Assembly (NCBI RefSeq): GCF_021245725.1
Contig: NZ_JAJGSX010000039.1
Span: 18,962 to 82,961, forward strand
Direction: 5' to 3'
Source of the DNA: Pseudonocardia sp. TRM90224
Lineage (GTDB): Bacteria > Actinomycetota > Actinomycetes > Mycobacteriales > Pseudonocardiaceae
Length of the DNA stretch: 64,000 bases
The notes below the pieces were generated by a model. The model was given only the letters and a program-made list of their open reading frames with translations. It had not been told where the DNA came from and did not search any database. A program made the position numbers and the translations under genes. This document shows, piece by piece, positions 1 through 8,135 of this stretch (its first letter is position 1; every line of letters begins with the position of its first letter).

Positions 1-1
1 C

Positions 2-1891
2 GGTGGGTACGACTTCGACCAGGCCGTCGTCGATTGGGTGATCGCGCGGTTGCCCGCGTACGACCTGCGCTCCGAGCCGGGCGATCCCGGCTCCGACGAG
101 CGCAGGGCACGCCTGTTGGCGCTCGCCGAATCCGCGAAGCACGACCTGTCACGGGAGTCCGAGACCGAGATCATCAGCGACGACCTCGAGGATCGCGCCG
201 GGCAGCCGATGACGATCAACCTGTCGCTGAGCCGGGTCGAGTTCGACCAGCTCATCGAGGGCCACCTGCGCAGCACCGTCGACCACTGCGCCGAGGCGCT
301 CGCCACGGCGCGTGTCGAACCCGGCGAACTCGACGAGATCGTGCTGGTCGGCGGCTCGTCCCGGATTCCGCTCGTCGCCGAGCTGTTGCGCGAGCGGTTC
401 GGTATCGCCCCGCGGTTGTTCCATCCGGAGCTGGTGGTGGCGGTGGGTGCGGCGTTGAAGGCCGCGGGGCTCGCCACCCGCAGCAGCGTGCTGGAGCTGG
501 AGAACCTGGAGCCCGACGGGGACGTCGTCGACATCGCGGGGCGGGTGCTGCTCTCCGGGATCAGCGGTGCCGAGATCGTCGTCGAGGTGGCGGCGAGCAC
601 CGGTGATGCGCTGCGCGAGCCGGTCTCCACCGGAGGTACGTTCCTGTTCGTCGACGTCCCGGTCGGCACGGGCGAGTTCACGGTGCGCGTCCTCGCCGAT
701 GGTCGGGAGGTCGGCGCCGAACGCCTGGGCGTGCGCACCCGACCAGGCCCGACCGTGCCGGACGTGGCAGGCGACATCCTCGCGCACGACTTCTCCGTGG
801 AGCTGCTCGACCGGCAGCTGTGCCTCGTCGCCAAGGCCGGCACCAGGATTCCCCACCGGGTCCGCCAGCGCCTGGAGACCGCGACGCGGGGCACCACACT
901 CGCCGTTCGGGTGTACGAGGGCTGGATACCCATCGGCACCGTGCGCATCCGCGACCTGCCCGAGGAGCTGGACCCCGGCGCCGCCGTCGAGCTGACCATC
1001 GAGTTCGAGGTGGGGTGGACCCTTCGCGCGGGGGTGCGCATCCCGCAGCTGGATCGATCGGCCACCGCCGTCATCGAGCTCCCGGTACGGGAGGTTGCGC
1101 CGTGGGAGCAGATCCGTGCCCGGGCCACTGCAGCGCGTGCCGACTGGGCCCAGATCCGCCGCGACGTGCACCCTGCCGAGTCTGCCGCGGCCGCTCCCGA
1201 GGTCGAGCGCCGTCTCACCGTTCTCGACACGTTGGTGGCCCGCAACCAGGACCAGGCCAAGGCCCACCACCTCCTGCTCGAAGCCGAGACCATCCTCCAA
1301 GGGCTGGTCAACAGCCGCGGCCCGGCCGACTACATGGAACCGCCGCTCTCCGAGTTCGAGGACACCCTGCGTGAGGTCTCCGACCTGGTCCTGCTGCTGC
1401 AGCGCAGCGAACCGGAGCGCGCGCCCATCTACCGGGCCCGTCGTGACGATCTGGAGGTCGAGGGCCGCAGCGCCTACGCGGCCGGCGACTTCCTCACCTG
1501 GCCCCGGGTCAACGAACAGCTCGACGACCTGCACGTGGAGCTGTTCCAGATCTCGTCCGTGCGCGAGATCGTGATGGTCGAGCAGACCCCGCGGGTCGTG
1601 CGCAGCTGGATGGGGCGTCGCATCACGAGGACCGACGCCGAGATCCGGCGGAAGCACGACGAGCTCCAGCTGGATGCGCGGCTGGAGGAGCAGGACCGTG
1701 CCAAGCTGCCCGCCCAGCGCGACGATCTGCTCGCCGAGCTGGCGGTCGTCGCGATGGCCATCGACCAGGTGGACGACAAGCGGGCCTCGGCCCCGGAACA
1801 GATGTGGAACATCTGGTTCGACCGGATGAAGCCGCTCACCCGACGCGTCGCCGGCTGGGGTCGGGAAGCCCGGATGCGCCGGACGTCGTAG
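2..1891 (+). CDS. Hsp70-family (DnaK-like) protein, 5' end cut by the window
   Basis: The reading frame is open from base 2, so the start lies upstream; 629 residues are visible. Around visible residues 115-125 it has the phosphate-2/adenosine signature of actin-like Hsp70 ATPases (LVGGSSRIPLV), followed by AVGAALKAAG. The C-terminal half is not a normal substrate-binding domain: it has a beta-rich stretch (about 200-360) and a long charged helical region (about 370-610). This layout matches the large actinobacterial Hsp70-like proteins of unknown client, not housekeeping DnaK, which ends in a standard SBD and lid. No grpE or dnaJ is visible nearby. The family is confident; the role in protein folding or signalling is inference. 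Confidence 0.85.
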   Translation, partial: GGYDFDQAVVDWVIARLPAYDLRSEPGDPGSDERRARLLALAESAKHDLSRESETEIISDDLEDRAGQPMTINLSLSRVEFDQLIEGHLRSTVDHCAEALATARVEPGELDEIVLVGGSSRIPLVAELLRERFGIAPRLFHPELVVAVGAALKAAGLATRSSVLELENLEPDGDVVDIAGRVLLSGISGAEIVVEVAASTGDALREPVSTGGTFLFVDVPVGTGEFTVRVLADGREVGAERLGVRTRPGPTVPDVAGDILAHDFSVELLDRQLCLVAKAGTRIPHRVRQRLETATRGTTLAVRVYEGWIPIGTVRIRDLPEELDPGAAVELTIEFEVGWTLRAGVRIPQLDRSATAVIELPVREVAPWEQIRARATAARADWAQIRRDVHPAESAAAAPEVERRLTVLDTLVARNQDQAKAHHLLLEAETILQGLVNSRGPADYMEPPLSEFEDTLREVSDLVLLLQRSEPERAPIYRARRDDLEVEGRSAYAAGDFLTWPRVNEQLDDLHVELFQISSVREIVMVEQTPRVVRSWMGRRITRTDAEIRRKHDELQLDARLEEQDRAKLPAQRDDLLAELAVVAMAIDQVDDKRASAPEQMWNIWFDRMKPLTRRVAGWGREARMRRTS

Positions 1892-1938
1892 ACCATCCGG
1901 CCCTCGACCAGCGAAGATCACCGGCGTAGCTTCGCGCG

Positions 1939-2088
1939 ATGGTGAAGAGCTGGCGATGCCGGCTTGGGTGGCACCGCTGGGTGAAGCGGGTCAACGACAG
2001 CGGTGAGCCATACCTCGTCTGCCGGCGTTGCAACAAGGAGGACGACGTTCCGAGCCGGACCCGGCTCGGCGGTATCGGCGGTTCCTAG
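1939..2088 (+). CDS. small zinc-ribbon-like protein, 49 aa
   Basis: ATG at 1939 gives a 49-residue basic protein. It contains CRLGWHRW near the N-terminus and CRRC near residue 29, giving a C-x4-H ... C-x2-C arrangement that could bind one zinc ion. Short proteins with this W-x-C-R-L-G-W-H-x-W opening and a CxxC recur in actinobacteria as uncharacterised proteins. It starts 47 bases after the Hsp70-like gene on the same strand, so the two may be co-transcribed. The start has only a weak upstream purine tract. No function is known to me. Confidence 0.6.
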   Translation: MVKSWRCRLGWHRWVKRVNDSGEPYLVCRRCNKEDDVPSRTRLGGIGGS

Positions 2089-2396
2089 ACCTGGCAGCAA
2101 CCTTCCGCCGGGGATCTCGGCGGCGAGGGCTCGGCCGTGCTCGATGCTGGCGAGTTGCGGGTGCTGACGGCTTTACAGCAGCCACCACCACCCGCTACCC
2201 ACGAGTACGCCACCGTGGGGCGTCGGTTGCCGCCGTCGACACCTCTTCCAGCACCGCCTGGCGGTCGCCCCGGAGTGACCGGGCCCCGCGCCTCACCCGG
2301 AGGCTGGGGGAGGGCAGGAAAGCCACTTTCCGGCCCTCACAGGGCAGGAAAGTGGGCTTTCCTGCCCCCGGTGCGGCGGCGCTGCTGACCGCCCGG
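2089..2396. other. intergenic spacer with a double-hairpin repeat
   Basis: About 300 bases between the zinc-ribbon gene and the multicopper oxidase. The only structure I see is the tandem hairpin at 2311-2368; I see no convincing gene. Confidence 0.6.
2311..2368 (+). repeat. tandem double-hairpin intergenic repeat, copy 1
   Basis: Two adjacent 25-base hairpins with the arms GGGCAGGAAAG / CTTTCC(T or G)GCCC are separated by TCACA. This copy carries one extra G in the second hairpin loop (AAAGTGGGCTTT). The same element occurs near 15.07, 31.28, 34.50, 46.49, 52.62 and 63.99 kb. Confidence 0.9.
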
Positions 2397-3849
2397 GTGC
2401 TCGCCGGTCGTGCCGCTGGTCATGTCAGTGGGGCTCCGACGTCCGGCTCGCGCCGTCGTTTCCTCGGCCTCGTCGGTGGCGCGGTCACCCTCGGCGCCGC
2501 GACCACCGGCCTCGGCATGGTGCTGGCGCCCCGTGCGGCGGCCGCCGGTGCGGCGGGCGGCGTGCTGGTGACCGACCTGCGCGGGACGGGCCCGCCGGCG
2601 CCGGGTGGCACCGTCCGGCGGCACACCGTCACCGCGCGCAAGGCCACGGTGCGCCTGCCCACCGGGCGAGAGGTTGCGGCGTGGACGTACGACGGGCAGC
2701 TGCCCGGCGATCACCGCCACCAGGGGCGACGTGATCGAAGTGCACCTGCGCAACGTCGACATCGACGGTGGGGTGACGCTGCACTGGCACGGCTACGACG
2801 TGCCCTGCGGCGAGGACGGCGCTCCCGGGACGACGCAGGACACCGTCGTCCCGGGCGGGGAGTTCACCTACCGGTTCCGCGCCGACCAGGCCGGCACCTA
2901 CTGGTACCACACCCACCACGCCTCCCACGTCGGCGTGCGCAGGGGCCTGTACGGGCCACTCGTCGTCACCGAACGCGACGCCGAAGAAGGGCTGGACCTC
3001 ACGCTGCCCGTCCACACGATCGACGCCACCGTGCTGCTCGCCGACAACGACGTGCCCATCGAGCAGCCTGCGCCTGCTGGCGTCCCCGTTCGGCTCCGGC
3101 TGATCAACACCGACTCCGATCCGCACCGGATCGCGCTGGTCGGGATGGCGTTCCGGGTTGCGGCCGTCGACGGGCGCAACCTCAACGAACCCGGCGAGGT
3201 CAGCGCCGTCGCGGTGCGGCTGCCGGCCGGTGGGCGCGCCGACCTCGTGTTCACCATGCCGAGCGACTCGGTGGCGCTAGTCCTCGACGACCACCGCGCA
3301 GGGCTGCGCCTTTCAGGGGTGCGGATCGGAGCAGACGAGGCGCCCGTCGCAGATCCGGCCGGGTGGCCAGAACTCGACCTGCTCCATTACGGGGTCGCGG
3401 CTCCGGCGCCGTTCGATCCCGACCAGCCCGATCGGCGCATCACGATGGTCCTGGACCGCGGCGTGGCGCTGGTGGACGGCCTACCGGCCTACGCGCACAC
3501 CGTCGACGGGTACGGGCACCCGTCGATCCCCGACCAGATCGTCGGGGCGGGCGAGGTCGTCCGGTTCACCGTCGTCAACCGCAGCCTCGAAACCCACCCG
3601 TGGCACCTGCACGGCCACCCGGTCCTCGTCCTGTCCAGGAACGAGGCCCTGTCGACCGGCAGCCCGCTTTGGGTCGACACGTTCGACGTCCGCGGCGGGG
3701 AGACCTGGGATGTGGCATTCCACGCCACCAACCCCGGGGTGTGGATGAACCATTGCCACAACCTCCCCCACGCCCACCAGGGGATGATGCTGCGGCTGCG
3801 CTACGAGGGCGTCACAACCCCGTTCGACAACGCGCACCACGGCCACTGA
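2397..3849 (+). pseudogene. Tat-exported multicopper oxidase, frameshifted
   Basis: A GTG at 2397 opens a frame with a Tat motif (SRRRFLGLVGG) and an Ala-rich signal peptide, then a cupredoxin start ending TYDGQLPG. The rest of the enzyme is in another frame from about 2705 (ITATRGDVIEVHLRN) to 3849. That frame holds all four copper motifs: LHWHG, YWYHTHH, HPWHLHGH and HCHNLPHAHQGM. Family members read QLPGPxI here. The sequence fits loss of one CCCGG from a tandem CCCGGCCCGG, a 5-bp deletion that shifts the frame. Either the gene is inactivated or the assembly is wrong. An intact enzyme would be a periplasm-facing laccase or copper oxidase. Confidence 0.8.
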
Positions 3850-3882
3850 TCCGTCGCACGGGGAATGGCGGGATGCGCCAGG

Positions 3883-3965
3883 AAAGTGCTGTCAGGTGAA
3901 TCGCCGCAGCCACCGCGGTGGACCGGCACCCCGGATCCAGGCACTGGCTGATCGGGAGTGCGCTG
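3883..3965 (+). repeat. CTGTCAGGTGAATCGC repeat, diverged copy
   Basis: From 3889 it reads CTGTCAGGTGAATCGCCGCA, continues through GCCACCGCGGTGG to GACCGGCACCC, and then diverges. The first 40 or so bases match the 120-base element at 63881 and its inverse at 52783. Confidence 0.75.
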
Positions 3966-4032
3966 AGGGCTGTCGCGGCAGCCCTGGGCACACTCAACTC
4001 ACGATCCCGCCCGCTCGGCGACAGCCGGGACG

Positions 4033-4085
4033 TGCGCGAACGGCACTTTCAGGCCAACCTATCGTTCGAAAGTGCCGTTCGCGCA
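4033..4085. repeat. perfect 18-bp inverted repeat (CGAACGGCACTTTC family)
   Basis: TGCGCGAACGGCACTTTC at 4033-4050 is perfectly complementary to 4068-4085, with a 17-base loop. It sits between the convergent ends of the oxidase and the cupin gene, so it could terminate transcription in both directions, but it lacks a U tract. A sister copy lies at 52398-52442. Confidence 0.85.
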
Positions 4086-4154
4086 GCTCACCCCCCGGGT
4101 GACGGTCTACGTCGCCGACGACGCCGCGGCCGCGGAGTACGCCGCCGACCGGCG

Positions 4155-4529
4155 TCAGCGGGCCCAGGGGGCGATGACGGGGGGCTGGCCGGGGATGAGG
4201 CCCTGCCCGCCGACCGGCAGCACGACGACCGCCTCGAAGGTCTCGTCGCCGGCTGTCGCCATCGCGAACGGTTGGTGTGCGGGCACGATGAGTGCGTCCC
4301 CGGCGGTGACGGTGAAGGTGTCCTCGCCCATCGTGACGGTCATCGTCCCGGCGAGCGCGATGAAGATCTCCTCGCGGTCCAGGGCATGCGGGGGAGCGTC
4401 GGTGCCGGGCTTGAGGATCAGTCGCCAGGCGCTGTTCTCGGTGGAGCCGCGGCTGGGCGCGGCCAAGCCGATGAAGGTCGCGTGTTCGTTCTCGAACCGT
4501 GGCGCGCTGTCGGCGGTGATGTGTGGCAC
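4155..4529 (-). CDS. single-domain cupin protein, 124 aa
   Basis: GTG at 4529 is chosen because CTGCAGGAGAGTC lies directly upstream; longer readings add a non-homologous N-terminus. The product is one small beta-barrel cupin. It has PGTDAPPHALDREE (first motif, His and Glu ligands) and GDALIVPAHQPF (second motif, one His). The sequence EEIFIALAGTMTVTMGED is the usual inter-motif segment. No signal peptide is seen. It diverges from the methyltransferase at 4811 and converges on the broken oxidase. Substrate or ligand is unknown; small cupins of this type include mannose-isomerase-like and dioxygenase-like proteins. Confidence 0.8.
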   Translation of the reverse strand: MPHITADSAPRFENEHATFIGLAAPSRGSTENSAWRLILKPGTDAPPHALDREEIFIALAGTMTVTMGEDTFTVTAGDALIVPAHQPFAMATAGDETFEAVVVLPVGGQGLIPGQPPVIAPWAR

Positions 4530-4810
4530 GACTCTCCTGCAGTTCGGTGGGTATTCGTAAGACGATGCGCCGGGAATCACCGTCGATGATCGCCTTTGCG
4601 AGCACAGCGTAACGGGTCTGGGTTCTGACACGATGCATCGACCGCTGGTCGACCAGAACGCGCGGTAAGCGAGCCGTGGCCACCGGTGATCCCGCCCGCG
4701 GATCGCGTGATCGATGGCGCGGCGCAAGGGAAGCTTTGCGTTTCCGCCATGGTGGGTGCTGCCGGGCTGGGGCACGTTGGCTGTTCCCGCCGGTTCGGCC
4801 CAAGCAGGTG

Positions 4811-5512
4811 ATGGAAATGCACGAATTGTTGGCGGATCCGCCGGTATCGATCTGGGCCGGCCCAGAAGACGGCCAGATCGACGACCTGACCGACGACCAC
4901 GCTTACTACGCGAGTCGGGCGTCCCGTCGTATCGCCGATTCCCTGGTCCGGTGGCTCGACCTGCCGGCCGGCCTGCGATGGCTCGACGTGGCGTGCCTGT
5001 CGGGAGCGGTGGCGGGCGCCGTGCTGACCGGGGCCGGCCCGGCGGAGGTGCATGCCGTCGAGCCGACGTCGAAGTTCGCCCGCCATGCGCGCGGGCAGGT
5101 CGTCCGTCCGTCGGCCCGACACTCGCCGACGAGGGGGGTCGCGCTCCCGTTCGGGGACGGCCGGTTCGACGTGGTGGTGACCGGTGTCCTGGAGGGCTTC
5201 GTCCCCGAGTCGAGCTGTGCCGTGTCCGAGCTGGTCAGGGTCGCGTCGACACCGGGTGTGGTGGCGGCCTACCTGTCGCTGCCCGGCCCGGACGGGCCGC
5301 TCCGGGCCGGCGAGCAGCGCGACCTCCTGCGGGCGATGACCGGGCTGTGGACGAACGCCGGGCTGCACGGCGTCGTGGCGGAAGCGCTCACCGTGCCGGC
5401 ACCCGCGCGGCGTGGACGGGCGGGCGATGACGCATCCGATACCGGTGGGCGGCTTTTTGTGGTCCGCGGCATTCGCGTGGCCCAGATCCGGCGCAACGGA
5501 TCGACCGAATAG
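4811..5512 (+). CDS. class I SAM-dependent methyltransferase-like protein, 233 aa
   Basis: Start choices cluster at GTG 4808, ATG 4811 and ATG 4817 behind CAAGCAGG. The Rossmann motif I is LRWLDVACLSGAVAGA at about residues 56-71, where most family members have a DxGxGxG loop; here the glycines are partly replaced. Motif II (VHAVEPT) and motif IV (FDVVVTGVLEGF) follow. Cofactor binding may therefore be weak or altered. It ends 23 bases before a second methyltransferase gene on the same strand, so the two probably form an operon. Substrate unknown. Confidence 0.65.
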   Translation: MEMHELLADPPVSIWAGPEDGQIDDLTDDHAYYASRASRRIADSLVRWLDLPAGLRWLDVACLSGAVAGAVLTGAGPAEVHAVEPTSKFARHARGQVVRPSARHSPTRGVALPFGDGRFDVVVTGVLEGFVPESSCAVSELVRVASTPGVVAAYLSLPGPDGPLRAGEQRDLLRAMTGLWTNAGLHGVVAEALTVPAPARRGRAGDDASDTGGRLFVVRGIRVAQIRRNGSTE

Positions 5513-5535
5513 AGCACGAGAAAGGTGGAGCAATC

Positions 5536-6586
5536 ATGGACGACACCAAGTTGACGGATTTCCTGAACAGGTTCGTCGGTGATCTCGGGGCGACGATGGC
5601 TGCCGGGAACGTGGTGGTGGGTGAGCGGCTCGGGCTGTACCGCGCGCTCGCGACCGAGCCCATGCTGCCGGCCGACCTGGCCACGCGGACGGGCACCGCG
5701 GCCCGGTACGTCGACGAATGGCTGCGCGGCCAAGCGGCAGGCGGCTACGTCGAGTACGACCGGGACACCGGCCACTACTCGCTGAGCCCCGAGCAGGCCT
5801 TCGCGCTCACCGACCCGGACGGGGTCGTCTTCGCCCCTGGCGCCTTCCAGCTCGCCCTCGGCACCCTGCGTGCGGAGGAGCGGATCACCGAGGCGTTCCG
5901 CGACGGGCGAAGGTGTCGGCTGGCACGAACACGACAACGAGGTGTTCGTCGGCTGCGAGCGCTTCTTCCGGCCCGGGTACAACGCGAATCTCGTCGACGG
6001 ATGGATCCCGGCGCTGGACGGGGTGGAGGAGAAGCTGCTCGCGGGAGCGGCGGTGGCTGATGTCGGTTGTGGGCACGGCGCCTCGACCGTCCTCATGGCG
6101 CAGGCGTTCCCGAACTCCCTGTTCACGGGAGTCGACTACCACCGCGCGTCGGTCCAGGAAGCGCGCAAGCGTGCGGCCGAGGCCGGTGTGCACAACCGGG
6201 TCACGTTCGAGCAGGCCGCGGCGCACGACTTCGACGGCGGCCCGTACGACCTCGTCGCGACGTTCGACTCCTTGCACGACATGGGCAACCCCCAGGCGGC
6301 CGCCGCCCGGATCGCGACGGTGCTCGCGCCGGGTGGCACGTGGATGATCGTCGAACCGTCCGCGGGGGACGCGGTCGCCGACAACCTGAACCCCGTCGGC
6401 CGCGTCTACTACTCCTTCTCGTCCTTCCTCTGCGTGCCGAACGCCTTGTCGCAGGAAGGCGACTACGCGTTGGGGGCACAGGCCGGTGAACAGGCGATCC
6501 GCTCGATCACCGAGGCGGCGGGTTTCGGCCGGTTCGAGCGGGTGGCGGAAACGCCGTTCAACAAGGTCTACGAAGTCAGGTTCTGA
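5536..6586 (+). pseudogene. Rv2258c-like methyltransferase with N-terminal winged helix, frameshifted
   Basis: ATG 5536 follows GAAAGGTGGAGCAATC. The first ~125 residues form the winged-helix dimerisation domain typical of Rv2258c-type methyltransferases (GLYRALATEPMLPADLA, YVDEWLRGQAAGGYV). The frame then breaks: a GGG at 5905-5907 appears where GG would keep the frame (RDGEGVGWHEHD expected). The catalytic part continues in the second frame to 6586 with VADVGCGHGASTVLMA (SAM motif I), TGVDYH and FDSLHDMG. A single inserted G explains everything, so it is either a recent pseudogene or a homopolymer sequencing error. Confidence 0.8.
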
Positions 6587-6757
6587 CCCGGCCTTCCTCC
6601 CGGGCCGCTGTCGGCAAATCGACGGCAGCCCGGGAGTTGCCGATTCCCGAAGTCGAGGGAGTTCCCTCTATGGCGACGGCTCGCGCCCGGATGTGCTTGC
6701 TGTGGTTCGGGTCGAACGGTGCCCGACCGCTGAGCTGCCCAGTGGAGAGGGGTCGAA

Positions 6758-7387
6758 ATGGACAGCTACGTAGAAGTGTGGTCGGCGGCCGGCGTCGAAC
6801 GCGCCGTGCTCGCCGGTGAGCGTCTGACACTGGGGCGTTCCCGGCGCAACGACATCACCATCGACGATGCGCAGGCTTCCCGGCTGCACGCGGTGATCGA
6901 GCTGCTGGGCGGGGCGTGGTGCGTCCGGGACGTCAGCTCTCGCAACGGCACCTACGTCAACGGCGGCAGGATCGTCCAGCAGACGTCGTTGCGCAGCGGC
7001 GACGAGATCCGGATCGGGCGCACGCGCCTCGTGCTGCGGGCAACGGAGGCGGACACGGACGTCGAGGCGACGGCCGCCCAGAAGCCGCCGCCGCGGCTCA
7101 CGCACCGGGAACGGGACACCCTCATCGCGCTCTACCTCCCGGTCTTCTCGACCGACACGTTCACGGAGGCAGCTACTCCCCGGGAGATCGCGCAATCGCT
7201 CTGGATCACTGAGGCGGCCGTGCGCCACCACCTCGCGAACCTCTACGACAAGTTCGGCATCGACGGAACCGGTGAGAAGCGGCGGACCCAGCTCGCGAAC
7301 GAGGCGCTCCGCCGCGGGGCCATCACCCTCGCCGACGTCCGCGCTGCGCACGAGGCCCGCGAACAGCGGGCCGCCGGGTACGACTGA
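6758..7387 (+). CDS. FHA domain protein with C-terminal helix-turn-helix, 209 aa
   Basis: ATG 6758 sits behind GGAGAGGGGTCGAA. Residues ~5-95 are an FHA phosphothreonine-binding domain with the key elements GRSRRND (26-32), SRLHA (41-45) and SRNGTYVNGG (61-70). A linker (PPPRLTHRERDTL) leads into a winged-helix-like region (about 105-170) with LWITEAAVRHHLANLYDKF, which resembles GerE/LuxR-type DNA-binding helices. This suggests a transcription factor gated by Ser/Thr kinase phosphorylation. A close paralogue is encoded at 44959-45627. Partner kinase and targets are unknown. Confidence 0.85.
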   Translation: MDSYVEVWSAAGVERAVLAGERLTLGRSRRNDITIDDAQASRLHAVIELLGGAWCVRDVSSRNGTYVNGGRIVQQTSLRSGDEIRIGRTRLVLRATEADTDVEATAAQKPPPRLTHRERDTLIALYLPVFSTDTFTEAATPREIAQSLWITEAAVRHHLANLYDKFGIDGTGEKRRTQLANEALRRGAITLADVRAAHEAREQRAAGYD

Positions 7388-7568
7388 GCAGATCCCGGGG
7401 CGGATTCCGGCGGTCTGCGAAATACCTGGCAAACCGTGCAGGGAACCTTGCGGCGACGACATGGTGCGCTCCCGTCGGGTGGCGAATCCTCATTCGTCAG
7501 TCGCCGTTGTGGCTCGGCTCGATGAGCTCCGAAATGTCTTCCGCAGCGGCCCGGGAATGGAGTGACCC

Positions 7569-8120
7569 ATGGTCTTCCGATCGACACCGCTGCGCATCCG
7601 CCCCTTTCGTCGTGACGAGCCGGAGACGTTGGACGCGGTTTTCGACGGGCTGTCGGCGCGCGCCAGGTTCATGCGCTTCCACGGCCCTGCGCCGCGGCTG
7701 ACCGAGAGCGTGCGCCGTGCGCTGATGGATGTCGACGGGAGCCACCACATCGCGCTGGTCGCGGAGACGGCCGGCGGGGACGGCACCGCGCGCCCGATCG
7801 GCATCGTCAGGTGCGTCCGTACCCGCGTGGGCGGCACCACCGCCGACGTCGCCATCATGGTCGCCGACGCGTGGCAGCGGCGCGGTGTCGGACGATCGTT
7901 GGTCGCGGCACTGGCCGAGCGGGCGGCCGAGGAAGGGATCACCCGTTTGCAGGCGCGTGCCCTGCCGACCAATTACGGCGCTGTCGCGCTGTTCCGGGCG
8001 GCGTTCCCCAGCGGGTTCACCATCCCCGACGACGACGCGATCGTCATGATCGCCCTGATGGCGGGCGCGGGGGCGTTGGAGGTCACTCTCGACGACGTGC
8101 TCGCCGATCTCGCGAAGTGA
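7569..8120 (+). CDS. GNAT-family N-acetyltransferase, 183 aa
   Basis: ATG 7569 follows GGAGTGACCC. The protein has the GNAT fold order: an N-terminal LRIRPFRRDE strand/helix, a central beta-hairpin, then the acetyl-CoA pyrophosphate loop AWQRRGVGRSLVAAL (about residues 97-111), and LPTNYGAVALFRAAF near residue 140. The opening FDGLSARARFMRFHGP resembles the GNAT domains attached to acyl-CoA synthetase-type protein acetyltransferases, so a protein lysine substrate is possible. It is followed 15 bases later by the flavoprotein gene. Confidence 0.85.
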   Translation: MVFRSTPLRIRPFRRDEPETLDAVFDGLSARARFMRFHGPAPRLTESVRRALMDVDGSHHIALVAETAGGDGTARPIGIVRCVRTRVGGTTADVAIMVADAWQRRGVGRSLVAALAERAAEEGITRLQARALPTNYGAVALFRAAFPSGFTIPDDDAIVMIALMAGAGALEVTLDDVLADLAK

Positions 8121-8135
8121 TCGGATGATGCTCCG

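Noticed and set aside
24..606. Second plus-strand frame within the Hsp70-like gene
   Set aside because: Arg-rich frame-shifted reading with no motifs; the Hsp70 frame is clear.
4433..4775. Longer N-terminus for the cupin gene
   Set aside because: The GTG at 4529 has a strong ribosome site, and upstream residues are Arg/Pro-rich and unlike cupins.
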